Assembly: GCA_016200085.1 (NCBI GenBank)
Contig: JACQFL010000038.1
Coordinates: forward strand, 1-64,000
Origin: Candidatus Rokuibacteriota bacterium
Lineage (GTDB): Bacteria; Methylomirabilota; Methylomirabilia; Rokubacteriales; CSP1-6
DNA: 64,000 nt
Direction: 5' to 3'
Part shown: one piece after another, positions 17,620 through 27,752 of the stretch
Numbering within the stretch: the first letter of the stretch is position 1
How the letters are laid out: every line of letters starts with the position of its first letter
Notes under the pieces: model-generated
Seen by the model: the letters and a program-made list of their open reading frames with translations, nothing else
What the model was told of the DNA's origin: nothing
The model's database searches: none
Made by a program: the position numbers and the translations under genes

Positions 17620-18725
17620 TGATCGCGGGACGGGCGACGGCGGAGGGCACGGCGCGCTATGCGGCGCGGGCGCGCCAGGCGGCGGACGGTCATTTCCGGG
17701 ACCTCGACGGGCTCGCGGCCCCGAGCCTCGGCGTGGGCACCTACCTCGGGCTCGAGGACGACGCCACCGACGCGCTCTACCAGCAGGCGGTGGACCAGGC
17801 CGTCGCGCGCGGGATCTCCGTCATCGACACCGCCATCAACTACCGTCACCAGCGCAGCGAGCGCGCGATCGGCGCCGCGCTGGCCGACCTGCTCGCGCGC
17901 CGGGTGGTGGCCCGCGACGAGGTGATCGTCGCCACCAAGGGCGGCTACATCCCCTTCGATCGCGAGGCGCCCGCCGACGCCGGCGCCTACTTCAGCGCGA
18001 CGTACCTGCGGCCCCGCATCGTCGGCCCCGGGGACGTCGTGGGCGGCTCGCACTGCATGACCCCGCGCTATCTCGCCGATCAGATCGCGCGCAGCCGCGC
18101 CAACCTCGGCCTGGCGACGATCGACGTCTACTACGTCCACAACCCCGAGGGGCAGCTCGCCGAGGTCGACGGCGCGGAGTTCACGCGCCGGATCCGCGCC
18201 GCCTTCGGGGCGCTCGAGCAGGCGGTGAGCGACGGCGCCATCGCGCGCTACGGGACGGCGACGTGGAACGGCTACCGGCAGCCGCCGGGCGCAGCCGATC
18301 TGCTGTCGCTCGAGGCGCTGGTCACCGTCGCGCGCGAGGTCGGCGGGCCCGACCATCACTTCAAGGTGATCCAGCTGCCCTACAACCTCGCCATGCCCGA
18401 GGCGTTCGTGCGCGCCAACCAGCGGGTGGGCGACGAGACGGTCTCGGCGCTGGAGGCGGCGCGCCGGCTCGGGGTCTACGTGATGGCCTCGGCCTCGGTC
18501 TACCAGGGTCAGCTCACGCGCAACCTGCCGCCGGTGATCGCCGAGTTCCTGCCCGGGCTGGCCACCAACGCCCAGCGGGCCCTGCAGTTCGTGCGCTCCA
18601 CGCCCGGGGTCGGCACCGCACTGGTGGGCATGAAGTCGGTGGCGCACGTCGAGGAGAACGCGCGCGTCGCCGCCACCGCGCCCATCCCGTGGAGCGACTT
18701 CCAGCGGCTGTTCAGCGAAGCCTGA
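17619..18725 (+). CDS. aldo/keto reductase family oxidoreductase
   Basis: 368 aa, starting in a TGATG overlap with copD behind a GGGAGGGG ribosome site. The AKR tetrad is visible: Asp and Tyr in DTAINYRHQRSE near residues 68-79, Lys in VATKGGYI near 105, and His in YYVHNPE near 170. A roughly 40-residue insertion (FDREAPADAG to GGSHCMTP) after the Lys strand is typical of the bacterial subgroup annotated only as aldo/keto reductase. NADPH-dependent carbonyl reduction is expected. The link with copper genes may be simple co-transcription. Confidence 0.88.
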   Translation: MIAGRATAEGTARYAARARQAADGHFRDLDGLAAPSLGVGTYLGLEDDATDALYQQAVDQAVARGISVIDTAINYRHQRSERAIGAALADLLARRVVARDEVIVATKGGYIPFDREAPADAGAYFSATYLRPRIVGPGDVVGGSHCMTPRYLADQIARSRANLGLATIDVYYVHNPEGQLAEVDGAEFTRRIRAAFGALEQAVSDGAIARYGTATWNGYRQPPGAADLLSLEALVTVAREVGGPDHHFKVIQLPYNLAMPEAFVRANQRVGDETVSALEAARRLGVYVMASASVYQGQLTRNLPPVIAEFLPGLATNAQRALQFVRSTPGVGTALVGMKSVAHVEENARVAATAPIPWSDFQRLFSEA

Positions 18726-18767
18726 GACCCGCTTGCCTGACGGGCAGGCCTCGGGTACGGTGAGCGC

Positions 18768-19523
18768 GTGATCCGACGCATTCATCACGTCGCCATCGTG
18801 GTGAGTCGCCTGGCCGAAGCGTACCGCTTCTACCGCGACACGCTCGGCCTGCCGCTGCGGCGCGAGGCCGAGCTGCGCGACCAGGGCGTTCGCGCCGCGC
18901 TGCTCGCCGCCGGCGACAGCGAGATCGAGCTGCTGGAGCCGCTGGCGCCCGACTCCGGCGTGGGCCGCTTCCTCGCCAAGCGCGGGGAGGGCCTGCATCA
19001 CCTCTGCTTCGAGACGCCGGACGTCGACGGCACGCTGGCGCGTCTCCGGGACTCCGGCGTCGAGGTGCTCGACGCCGCGCCCAGGCCCGGGCTCGCCGGC
19101 CGCATCGCCTTCCTGCACCCGCGCGCGTGCGCCGGCATCCTGACCGAGCTGGCGACGCCCCCGCCCGGGGACGAGCCGCCGGCATCGTCGTCGCTCCAGC
19201 TCAAGCGCCTGGTGATCGGGGCCCGCGAGCCGCGGCCGACGGCGGCGCGCCTCCAGGCGCTCTTCGGTCTCTCGGAGGTCGCGATGAACGGCGGGCCGCG
19301 GATCATGCTCGGGGTGGCCCGCGGCAGCCTGCTCGTGGTGCCCGCCGACGAGGTCGGCGGGCACGAGGGGCTGGTGGCGCTCTCGCTGGTGGCCGAGGAC
19401 TTCCCGACGCTCATGGCCGCCTTCGACCGCGACGGCACCAGGCTCCTGCGCGGCACCGGCGAGGTCACCATCGAGCCGGAGGCCAGCCACGGCGTGCACC
19501 TGCACATCACCCGGTACTGGTAG
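18768..19523 (+). CDS. VOC (glyoxalase/bleomycin-resistance) family protein, methylmalonyl-CoA epimerase-like
   Basis: 251 aa, GTG start. The N-terminal domain begins IRRIHHVAIVVSRL and includes ELLEPLAPDSGVGRFLAKRG and HHLCFETPDV, as in methylmalonyl-CoA epimerase. Metal ligands would be His7, Glu near 62 and His near 76. A second weaker VOC repeat fills residues 140-250 and ends with HGVHLHITRYW. Most epimerases are about 140 aa, so this two-domain form may have another role. TACGGT at 18756-18761 is a weak box 6 bases upstream of the start. Confidence 0.8.
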   Translation: MIRRIHHVAIVVSRLAEAYRFYRDTLGLPLRREAELRDQGVRAALLAAGDSEIELLEPLAPDSGVGRFLAKRGEGLHHLCFETPDVDGTLARLRDSGVEVLDAAPRPGLAGRIAFLHPRACAGILTELATPPPGDEPPASSSLQLKRLVIGAREPRPTAARLQALFGLSEVAMNGGPRIMLGVARGSLLVVPADEVGGHEGLVALSLVAEDFPTLMAAFDRDGTRLLRGTGEVTIEPEASHGVHLHITRYW

Positions 19524-19533
19524 AGCCCCCGTG

Positions 19534-19659
19534 ATGGCGCGAGCGGCACGGCTCGTCATGGCCGCGCTCGCGGTGGCGCTGGTCGCGGCGATGGCAGCGC
19601 TGTCCGAGAAGCTGCCCGCCGCATGTGGCCGCGCTACATGGCGCACCCGTCGTACGTGA
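19534..19659 (+). CDS. short ORF with signal-peptide-like start, probable gene remnant
   Basis: 41 codons beginning ATG at 19534 (or GTG at 19531). The first 27 residues form a hydrophobic Ala/Val/Leu segment like a signal peptide, then the frame ends abruptly with an Arg/Thr-rich tail. In another frame the DNA from 19623 reads MWPRYMAHPSYVKGFKQIDGY, which looks more protein-like and runs into the convergent tupA gene. This suggests a truncated, frameshifted gene. I cannot assign a family. Confidence 0.2.
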   Translation: MARAARLVMAALAVALVAAMAALSEKLPAACGRATWRTRRT

Positions 19660-19681
19660 AGGGCTTCAAGCAGATCGACGG

Positions 19682-20527
19682 CTACTCCTTGCCGCCGACG
19701 TCCTCCTCCTTCAAGCCGGCGATCGGCACGAAGAGCGGCTGGCCGTGCTTCTCCACGCCGTACGTCCTGACGACGGCCTGGGTCTCCGGCGCGAGCATGA
19801 AGTCGGCGAAGGCCTTGCCGCCCGCGGTGTTCACGCGCGGGCCGTTGGCCGGGTTGACCTCGAGGACGGCGTAGATGTTCAGCAGAGGCTTGTCGCCTTC
19901 GAGCAGGACCGGCAGCCGGATCCGGTTCCTGAAGGCCAGGTAGGTCCCGCGGTCGGTGAGGGTGTAGGCCCGGCGGTCGTCCGCGAGCGTCAGCGTGGGG
20001 CCCATGCCCTGGCCCGCCTCGATGTACCAACCGTCTCCCGGGTCCACGCCCGCCGATTTCCAGAGTGACTGCTCGAGCAGGTGCGTCCCGGAGTTGTCGC
20101 CCCGGGAGACGAAGCGCGAGCGGCTCGACGCGATCGCGCGCATCGCGTCGGCGGCCTTCTTGGTGCCCCTGATCTTCGCGGGGTCCTCCGGCGGGCCGAC
20201 GAGGACGAAGTCGTTGTACATCACGAGCCGGCGGTTGAGAAGCCTGCCCTCCGCCACGTACTTCTTCTCGAGGCCGGGCGCGTGGGCGAGCACCACGTCG
20301 GCCTCGCCGCGCGCGGCGAGGGCGAGCGCCTGCCCGGTGCCGACGGCGATCGGCTTGACCGTGTAGCCCGAGCGCTTCTCGAACATCGGCACGAGGACGT
20401 CGAGCAGACCGGAATCCTGCGTGCTCGTGGTGGTGGAGAGGATGACCGCGCGCGGCGCAACGGCGAGCGAGAGCGCCGGCGCGGTCAGCGCGAGCGCGGC
20501 GACGACGCCGAGGAGCCGGGCCAGCAT
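19682..20527 (-). CDS. tupA: tungstate ABC transporter substrate-binding protein TupA
   Basis: 281 aa from ATG at 20527. The start is set by a TACGCT box ending 6 bases upstream and a proper signal peptide (MLARLLGVVAALALTAPALS). The mature N-terminus STTTSTQDSGLLD is the TupA oxyanion-binding signature, with SRGDNSGTHLLEQSLW in the middle. It binds tungstate (or molybdate) in the periplasm. No permease or ATPase gene (tupB, tupC) is beside it. Several molybdenum or tungsten pterin enzymes lie in the same window. Confidence 0.92.
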   Translation of the reverse strand: MLARLLGVVAALALTAPALSLAVAPRAVILSTTTSTQDSGLLDVLVPMFEKRSGYTVKPIAVGTGQALALAARGEADVVLAHAPGLEKKYVAEGRLLNRRLVMYNDFVLVGPPEDPAKIRGTKKAADAMRAIASSRSRFVSRGDNSGTHLLEQSLWKSAGVDPGDGWYIEAGQGMGPTLTLADDRRAYTLTDRGTYLAFRNRIRLPVLLEGDKPLLNIYAVLEVNPANGPRVNTAGGKAFADFMLAPETQAVVRTYGVEKHGQPLFVPIAGLKEEDVGGKE

Positions 20528-20533
20528 GCGGAA

Positions 20534-20539
20534 AGCGTA
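20534..20539 (-). promoter_or_regulatory. leaderless-type -10 box of tupA
   Basis: On the minus strand TACGCT ends 6 bases before the tupA ATG, too close for a ribosome binding site in the transcript. Confidence 0.35.
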
Positions 20540-20620
20540 GCACCACGGCAGACCGGCCAGAACGGGACTCGGCATACGGATGGTCGATCCTCATTCACGA
20601 ACCAACCCGTCCCCTGTCCG

Positions 20621-21308
20621 CTACCAGACCGTCCCGCCTGAGGAGCTCAGGTGCACGCCGAGCACCCAATCGTCGATGCCGTTCAACTTCTCAGCATTTG
20701 CCGACCTTCGAGCACCGACTGCCCCGCCTCGGTCAGCGCCACAGTGCACCCGCGCATCGTGTCGCAATCCCCGGTGAAGGCGACGAGCGGGTGAGCGAGC
20801 GCTGGATCACCCAGGCGGCGCAGCCGTGAGAAGAGATACCCATCACCGACCATGGTGATCCGGGTAGCGGTCGAGCAGCCGTCGCAGAGGAAAGCAGAGC
20901 GAGTAACCGAATGGGATCCGGGCATGTTATCGCCTCCCAGGTGCGCTCGAGATCCAAGACCGCGTCGACCGAGAGAGCCTCTCGCGGTGGATGCTGTTTG
21001 AGCTGCTCGGGGTCCAGAAGAGCCAGCCCCCAGGCGTCGAGATCGGGCTTCCGCACCCGTGTGAATTGGACCGCGCCGAGGCGGACTGGATCAGCGCCAA
21101 TCAACCTCAGGAGCCGAGGCATCGAAGCGAAGAGGAACCAGTACTCCTCTCGCACCGACCTCCACTGCTCGAGGGAGTGAAACGAGGGCAGCGGCCCACA
21201 GGACAAGTCGTCGTGGCTGACGAGGAGATCGTCTGCGCCAAGGGTGAGCGCCCGCATCAAACAGCCACCGGCTGACGCGCTGTGTATGACGTGAAGCTCG
21301 TGAGGCAT
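20621..21308 (-). pseudogene. DUF1835/DUF3658 protein gene, at least three frame breaks
   Basis: From ATG at 21308 the frame reads a good DUF1835 N-terminus (HVIHSASAGGCLMRAL, LLVSHDDLSCGPLPSFHS) and continues to DLERTWEAITCPDPIRLLAL. The homologous continuation then moves through other frames: FPLRRLLDRYPDHHGR in a second, DGYLFSRLRRLGDPALAHPL and VALTEAGQSVLEGRQ in a third, and KLNGIDDWVLGVHLSSSGGTVW ending at TAG (20621-20623) back in the second. These together rebuild a nearly full-length protein. The region is also less GC-rich than its surroundings. It is best read as a decaying acquired gene, unless the assembly carries indel errors. Confidence 0.7.
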
Positions 21309-21353
21309 CAAGGACGTGTTTCGTGCGCGGCGTGGGCGCGCCGTGGCGGCCGC

Positions 21354-23054
21354 TCAGAACGCGTCGGGGGCGGCGGCGATGCGGTCGAGGTTGGCGCGGG
21401 TGTAGGAGCCCAGGCTCCGGAAGTCCAGGTCGGCGTAGTTCTTGATCCAGCGCAGCGCGATCCGCTGCGCCTTGCGGTAGCGCGTCTCGGCCTCACGGTA
21501 GGGGGCGTCGTCCTTCACGGCGGCGCGCAGGCGCGCGAGGATGTCGTCGGTCTCCTCGGCGATGAGCCGCTTGACGAGGGTGAAGTCGTGCACGGCCTCG
21601 GGCCCCTCGGTGGTCTTCGCGCGGTGGCGGATGCGCTGGGCGATCTGGGCGACGGACATCCGGCCGGTGGCGAGATCCTCCATCAGCGCGGGGTGCACGC
21701 CGGGCTTGCCCGCCAGGCTGTCGATGCCCTTGGCCCCGCGGCCGTTGAGCCAGCCCTCGAGGTACTCCACGACCATGCGCGCGTTGCGCCGCGTGCCCTC
21801 GAGGGTGACGGGCCCCTTCGGCACCTCGATACGCACGGGGTAGCTCTCGGGGTCGGCCATGGCCGCCGTCGGCGCCCAGCCCGAGGCGATCAGCTGCTTG
21901 AACGGGTCGGCCGCGGTCTTCATGTGGAAGATGTGCGCGACCCAGGCGCGGATGAAGCCCTGGCGCGCCTCCCACTCCTTGTCGGCGCGGATGGCCTCGC
22001 CGGCGACCCGGTTGACCTCGGGGTCGCTGCTCGGCAACGCCGTCGCCATGCCGCCGATGGGCACCGCGCCGCGCTTGAGGCAGATGGCGACCAGGCGGCG
22101 GAAGATGTCGGCCAGGAACGGCGTGGTCTTGATGTCGACCCCGAAGCGGTCCGGCCAGACCGACGCCGGATCCGCCATCACGTACTCGAAGATGCTCGCC
22201 TTGAGGTCCCAGCGCGCCGCGTTGAGCCCGGCCGCGTACGGGCCGAGCTCCCAGAGCATCTCCTCCATCGCGTAGACGCACGGCAGGGACTCGACGAGCA
22301 CGACGGCGCGGATCACCGCCTCACGCAGGAAGGGCAGGGCCTCGCGGCTGGCGTCGAAGAGGTCGCGGTACCAGCGCGCCTCGGCGGCGGCCTCGAGCTT
22401 CGGCAGGTAGAAGTAGATGCCCTGGCCGCGCTCGGCCTGGGCGCGGCCGGCGTAGAACAGGGTGAGCGCGGTGCCGAGGAGGGCGGCGTTGACCGGCGCG
22501 CCGTCCACGGTGACGTCGGGCTCGTCCAGGTGCATGCCGCGCTCGCGGTGCATGAAGAACGGCAGCTCGCCCTCGGCGATCTTGTAGGAGCGGTTGCGCT
22601 CGCGGTCCACGAACGACAGCTCGCGGTGCACGGCGGCCAGCCGGTTGTGGGCGGCGCGCACGGTGTCGACGAGGCGGTGGCCGCCCGAGTCCTCGTCGTC
22701 GTCGAGATCGCCCGCGGCCCGTTCGCCCTCGGGGCCGGGGTTGAGCGCGTTGATGAACATGCTCGTGATCGAGCACGGCCCGGAGATCTCGATGCCCGGC
22801 GTACGCAGATCGTCCGGCACCGGCGGCACGCGCCAGGTGCCCGTGGTCGCGGCGCTGCGCGGGGCGTGGGCGGGCGGCGTGCCCTGGAGGGCCTGCGCGA
22901 GCATCGCCGCGCGCTGGGCGCGCAGGTCGTTGGCGCGCGGGGTGAGGCGCTCGTGGAGGGCGACGAGGTAGTCGCAGAACGCGGGGGTGAACAGCGCGGC
23001 GGCCCCCTCGACGGACGCGAAGCGAACGCGGGCGCGGGAGGCGGTCGGGCTCAT
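21354..23054 (-). CDS. aceB: malate synthase (A-type), divergent
   Basis: 566 aa from ATG at 23054. Hallmarks of malate synthase A are present: GIEISGPCS near 110, VLVESLPCVYAMEEMLWEL near 265, AAGLNAARWDLKASIFEY near 290 (classical enzymes read GLNCGRWDY), KRGAVPIGGMAT near 350, and a C-terminal helical cap. It condenses glyoxylate with acetyl-CoA. Isocitrate lyase is not in the window, so the glyoxylate source is unknown. Substitutions in the RWD region make a changed acyl-CoA or aldehyde specificity conceivable. Confidence 0.85.
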   Translation of the reverse strand: MSPTASRARVRFASVEGAAALFTPAFCDYLVALHERLTPRANDLRAQRAAMLAQALQGTPPAHAPRSAATTGTWRVPPVPDDLRTPGIEISGPCSITSMFINALNPGPEGERAAGDLDDDEDSGGHRLVDTVRAAHNRLAAVHRELSFVDRERNRSYKIAEGELPFFMHRERGMHLDEPDVTVDGAPVNAALLGTALTLFYAGRAQAERGQGIYFYLPKLEAAAEARWYRDLFDASREALPFLREAVIRAVVLVESLPCVYAMEEMLWELGPYAAGLNAARWDLKASIFEYVMADPASVWPDRFGVDIKTTPFLADIFRRLVAICLKRGAVPIGGMATALPSSDPEVNRVAGEAIRADKEWEARQGFIRAWVAHIFHMKTAADPFKQLIASGWAPTAAMADPESYPVRIEVPKGPVTLEGTRRNARMVVEYLEGWLNGRGAKGIDSLAGKPGVHPALMEDLATGRMSVAQIAQRIRHRAKTTEGPEAVHDFTLVKRLIAEETDDILARLRAAVKDDAPYREAETRYRKAQRIALRWIKNYADLDFRSLGSYTRANLDRIAAAPDAF

Positions 23055-23123
23055 GGCAGGCGTCTTTTCGCATGGCGACCCCGGCGTGTCAATGGCAGAA
23101 TCGCTCCGAGCGAATCGCGCTTT

Positions 23124-23192
23124 CGAGGGGCGCCGCAGCTTTGCTGCGGCGTCTCCGACCGTTGGGGGGCTTGGGGGGCGCCCGGAGCCCCC
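23124..23192 (+). repeat. dispersed GC-rich intergenic repeat, copy 1
   Basis: A perfect 9-bp hairpin (CGCCGCAGC-TTT-GCTGCGGCG) is followed by CTCCGACCGTTGGGGGG, TGGGG and CCCGGAGCCCCC. A second copy in inverted orientation lies at 36780-36844. Both are between genes, and the shared core is the CTCCGA[C/G]CGTTGGGGGG ... CCCGGAGCCCCC block. Such elements are probably genome-wide in this lineage; the function could be transcript folding. Confidence 0.6.
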
Positions 23193-23208
23193 ATCCGGGA
23201 GGTCAGCG

Positions 23209-23517
23209 ATGCCCACGGTGCTGTTCACGGTGAAGGCGACGATCCCCAAGGACCAGGAAGCGGCGTTCAACCGCTGGTACAACGAGGAGCACTGCCCGCA
23301 GTTCCTGCGCTTCAAGGGCGCGGTGAGTGCGCGGCGCTACCGCGCGATCATGCCCGAGGACCGGTTCCAGTACATCGCCGTCTACGAGCTGCAGGACGAG
23401 GCGACCTTCCACCGGCTCATGGAGTCGGAGGACTTCAAGGCCCTCAAGGCCGACTACGACGCGCACTTCGCGGTGAGCGAGCGCTCGCGCGCGGCGTACG
23501 TGCAGGTCTGGCCGTAG
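23209..23517 (+). CDS. small dimeric alpha/beta-barrel-like protein (EthD/NIPSNAP-type fold suspected)
   Basis: 102 aa, ATG behind a strong GGGAGG site. The pattern LFTVKATIPKDQEAAFNRWYNEEHCPQFLRFKGAVSARRY (two strands around a helix), with WYNEEH and a C-terminal HFAVSERSRAAYVQVWP, matches small ferredoxin-like dimeric proteins often annotated DUF4286 or EthD-like. These bind or modify small aromatic compounds, but no catalytic residue can be assigned. Confidence 0.7.
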   Translation: MPTVLFTVKATIPKDQEAAFNRWYNEEHCPQFLRFKGAVSARRYRAIMPEDRFQYIAVYELQDEATFHRLMESEDFKALKADYDAHFAVSERSRAAYVQVWP

Positions 23518-23540
23518 CCGCTCCGCGCCGCTTTCGCGGG

Positions 23541-23921
23541 CTGGGCAAGGGGCGCAAGACCCGCCGCACGCTGGAGCGCGGCGGCCGCGGCCCCGCGCGC
23601 CGGCTCAACGAGGCGCTCGGCGCGTGGCCGGGCGTGCGCATCACGCCCATGTTCGGGCGCTGGGGTTACTTCGTGGGCGACCGCCTGTTCGCGACGTTCC
23701 CGCTGCACGAGAAGGAGCGCGATCTCTGGCTCCGCCTCGGCGCGCGGGACCAGGCCCGCGCGCTGGCGGTGCCGGGGGTGCGGCCGCACCGGCGCTTCGC
23801 ACGGCGCGGCTGGATCGAGATCGACGTCAACGAGCCCGCCGACCTGGGCCACGCGCTGCGCTGGCTCCGGCGCGCGCACGCCGAGGTGTCCGCGCACCCC
23901 GGAGAGGACGAGAGCTCCTGA
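23541..23921 (+). CDS. TfoX N-terminal domain-like protein, start codon unclear
   Basis: The coding sequence from about 23600 to the TGA at 23919-23921 is convincing: ALGAWPGVRITPMFGRWGYFVG, then DLWLRLGARDQARAL and RRFARRGWIEIDVNEPADL, the TfoX_N/MmcQ-type small fold. No ATG, GTG or TTG lies in frame between the end of the previous gene and the domain. CTG at 23541 is the first plausible codon, while ATG 23649 would cut off the first strand. Either a rare CTG start is used or the true start was lost. Confidence 0.6.
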   Translation: MGKGRKTRRTLERGGRGPARRLNEALGAWPGVRITPMFGRWGYFVGDRLFATFPLHEKERDLWLRLGARDQARALAVPGVRPHRRFARRGWIEIDVNEPADLGHALRWLRRAHAEVSAHPGEDESS

Positions 23922-23948
23922 TCCACGGGCTGTGCTCCGGCGCGGTGG

Positions 23949-25223
23949 TCAGGATCGGGCGGCGCGCGCGATCTCCGGCGCGGGGCCGGCGGCGCGCGCC
24001 CGCCGCTCGATGCCCGCGATGTCGACGAGCGGCACGAGGGCCCATGCCAGCGCGGTCATCGCCGCCGACACGATGACGAGGGGGCCATAGCCGAGCCAGT
24101 CGTAGAGATAGCCGCCCGTGACCTGCGAGCCCTGGGCGCCGAGGTTGTAGACCGCCATCAGCAGGGCGAAGAACGTCCCCTCCGCGTGCTTGGGGCACGC
24201 CTTGGCCGCGAGGTCGAGGAAGGCAAGCTGGGTGATCATCGCGATGCCGCCGAACAGCGTGTCGATGATCAGCGCGGAGGCCCGGTCGCGATAGAAGAGG
24301 TACATCAGCGTGCCGGCGATGGCGACGCCGATCGCGCCGGCGATGAGGCGCGTCAGGGAGACCTTGCGCGACAGCGGCGCGTAGAGGGCCGCGCCCACGA
24401 TGGCCGCGCCCGCTCCGAGCGAGCCGAGCAGGCCGATGAACTGCTGGCTGAACTTGAGCGTGTCGGTCTGGTAGTAGAAGAGCGGGATCCCGATCGACGG
24501 GCTGAAGGTCCAGAAGAAGATGAACCCCGCCACCACCCAGACGTTTCGCTCGCGGAGGGCCGACCGAATGCCCCGCATCGTCGCGCGCAGCTCCTCGCGC
24601 GAAGACTTCGCCGGGGGCTCGTGGATGAACGCGGCCCCCATCACGAGCGCGAGGAAGGGGAACAGGGCGCCGACGAGAAAGCCGGAGCCCAGATCCCGCC
24701 GCTCGGCGAAGTAGCCGCCGATGACGCCGACGAGGATGGTCGCGACGTTGATCGCCGCCCACTGGACGGCCTGGAAAGGGCCGGTGAGCCCGAGGGGCTT
24801 GCCGTTCTCGACCATCATCGCGTCCGTGAGCACGTCGGTGAAGGCGATGCCCAGGCCCATGACGGTGAGGAAGAGCGCGAGACCCCAGTACGTCGGTGCG
24901 CCCATGGCCGCCAGGACCAGGCCGGCGGCGGTCGCGAGCCCGCACGTCAGCAGGAAGTAGCTCTTCCGCCGGCGCCCGAACAGCGGCACCGAATCCGAGA
25001 GCAGGCCGTAGGCGGGCTTGATGACCCACGGGATCAGCGTGATCCATCCGAACGTCGCGACCTGGGAGGCCGACAGCCCGAGGCGCTCCTTGAGCGTGAG
25101 GGTGAGCGTCTGATCGGAGACGTGGTACATGCCCTGGGAGAAGTAGACGACGGCGAAGAGGATCGCCAGGCGCTGGGCGTCCGGGTTCTGGAACGGGTGC
25201 AGGGCCTTGAGGCGGGCGAGCAT
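23949..25223 (-). CDS. MFS transporter of the folate-biopterin transporter (BT1) type
   Basis: 424 aa with twelve predicted helices. The N-terminal LAILFAVVYFSQGMYHVSDQ and PWVIKPAYGLLSDSVPLFGRRRK are the BT1/FBT family signature, in which PxKPxxGxxSD marks the loop between helices 2 and 3. FTDVLTDAMMVENGK follows in helix 5. Substrates in characterised members are folates and pterins; here it is unknown. It is divergent from a molybdopterin oxidoreductase, so a pterin connection is tempting but only inferred. Its -10 (TATGAT) overlaps the divergent promoter. Confidence 0.85.
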   Translation of the reverse strand: MLARLKALHPFQNPDAQRLAILFAVVYFSQGMYHVSDQTLTLTLKERLGLSASQVATFGWITLIPWVIKPAYGLLSDSVPLFGRRRKSYFLLTCGLATAAGLVLAAMGAPTYWGLALFLTVMGLGIAFTDVLTDAMMVENGKPLGLTGPFQAVQWAAINVATILVGVIGGYFAERRDLGSGFLVGALFPFLALVMGAAFIHEPPAKSSREELRATMRGIRSALRERNVWVVAGFIFFWTFSPSIGIPLFYYQTDTLKFSQQFIGLLGSLGAGAAIVGAALYAPLSRKVSLTRLIAGAIGVAIAGTLMYLFYRDRASALIIDTLFGGIAMITQLAFLDLAAKACPKHAEGTFFALLMAVYNLGAQGSQVTGGYLYDWLGYGPLVIVSAAMTALAWALVPLVDIAGIERRARAAGPAPEIARAARS

Positions 25224-25234
25224 CTCGGGGCGCC

Positions 25235-25247
25235 ATCATACTAGAAT
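25235..25247. promoter_or_regulatory. overlapping divergent -10 boxes (MFS transporter / molybdopterin oxidoreductase)
   Basis: Plus strand TAGAAT (25242-25247) ends 7 bases before the ATG at 25255. Minus strand TATGAT (25240-25235) ends 11 bases before the ATG at 25223. The two boxes are one base apart, so the polymerases must compete. The plus-strand gene is again leaderless by spacing. Confidence 0.5.
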
Positions 25248-25254
25248 GGCGGCG

Positions 25255-27312
<2,058 letters not shown>

Positions 27313-27752
27313 CCGAAGCGCCGGAGCGATCGCGGCTCGATGCCGCGAAGCTCCTGATGCCGCGACGTCTGCAGCGCGCGCGCCGCGGCGAGGATCTCGT
27401 CCCCGCCGGGAAGCCTGGTCACGTCGCCGAGATCCTTCCCCTCGATGTGCGTCCGGCGACGGTTCCTTCCCGGTTGACCGCCGGCCACGCGAAGCTCGGC
27501 GCCTTGTCGCCGGGGCCGATGCTCACGGGAGCGTCCGCGCTCTCACGAGAGCACCAGCATCGGAGGTCACCGTGGCTCCCCCGAACTCGACGCGAAGCGG
27601 GGGATCGAGCGTGAGGCGAATCGGACCAGATGCTGGGTCACCCACTGAATGATGCCCTCCGCGCCAGCGGGGCATCGCAGACTCCCCGCATTTCTCGCGG
27701 GCGTTGAGCGATCATGGCCTGGTCCGTTCACCTCTCAAAACTAAAACGTGCG
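27313..27752. other. 440-base intergenic stretch with gene debris
   Basis: No intact gene is supported. It holds the peroxiredoxin-like N-terminal fragment at 27419-27526 (minus). Near 27720-27750 there is an A-rich patch (CTCAAAACTAAAACG), unusual for this DNA, just past the stop codon of hpnN. That patch could serve as the tail of a transcript end, but I see no stable hairpin directly before it. Confidence 0.5.
27419..27526 (-). pseudogene. peroxiredoxin-like N-terminal remnant
   Basis: A GTG-started frame at 27526 reads PGDKAPSFAWPAVNREGTV, close to the N-terminus of AhpC/TSA-type peroxiredoxins (GDxAPxFxLPAVNREGTV). It diverges and stops at TGA (27419-27421) before any active-site Cys. 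No downstream continuation in other frames was found. It looks like a leftover after deletion. Confidence 0.35.

Noticed and set aside
17370-20594. Minus-strand open frame of more than 1000 codons
   Set aside because: It runs antisense through copD, the aldo/keto reductase and the VOC gene and has an Arg/His/Gly-rich non-protein composition; a product of very high GC.
21282-23540. Plus-strand open frame antisense to malate synthase
   Set aside because: Low-complexity Val/Gly/Arg composition with no family features; only its last 130 codons (TfoX-like) are real.
25246-25254. ATG at 25246 as start of the molybdopterin oxidoreductase
   Set aside because: It lies within the TAGAAT box; the ATG at 25255 places the Cys motif at the normal N-terminal position.
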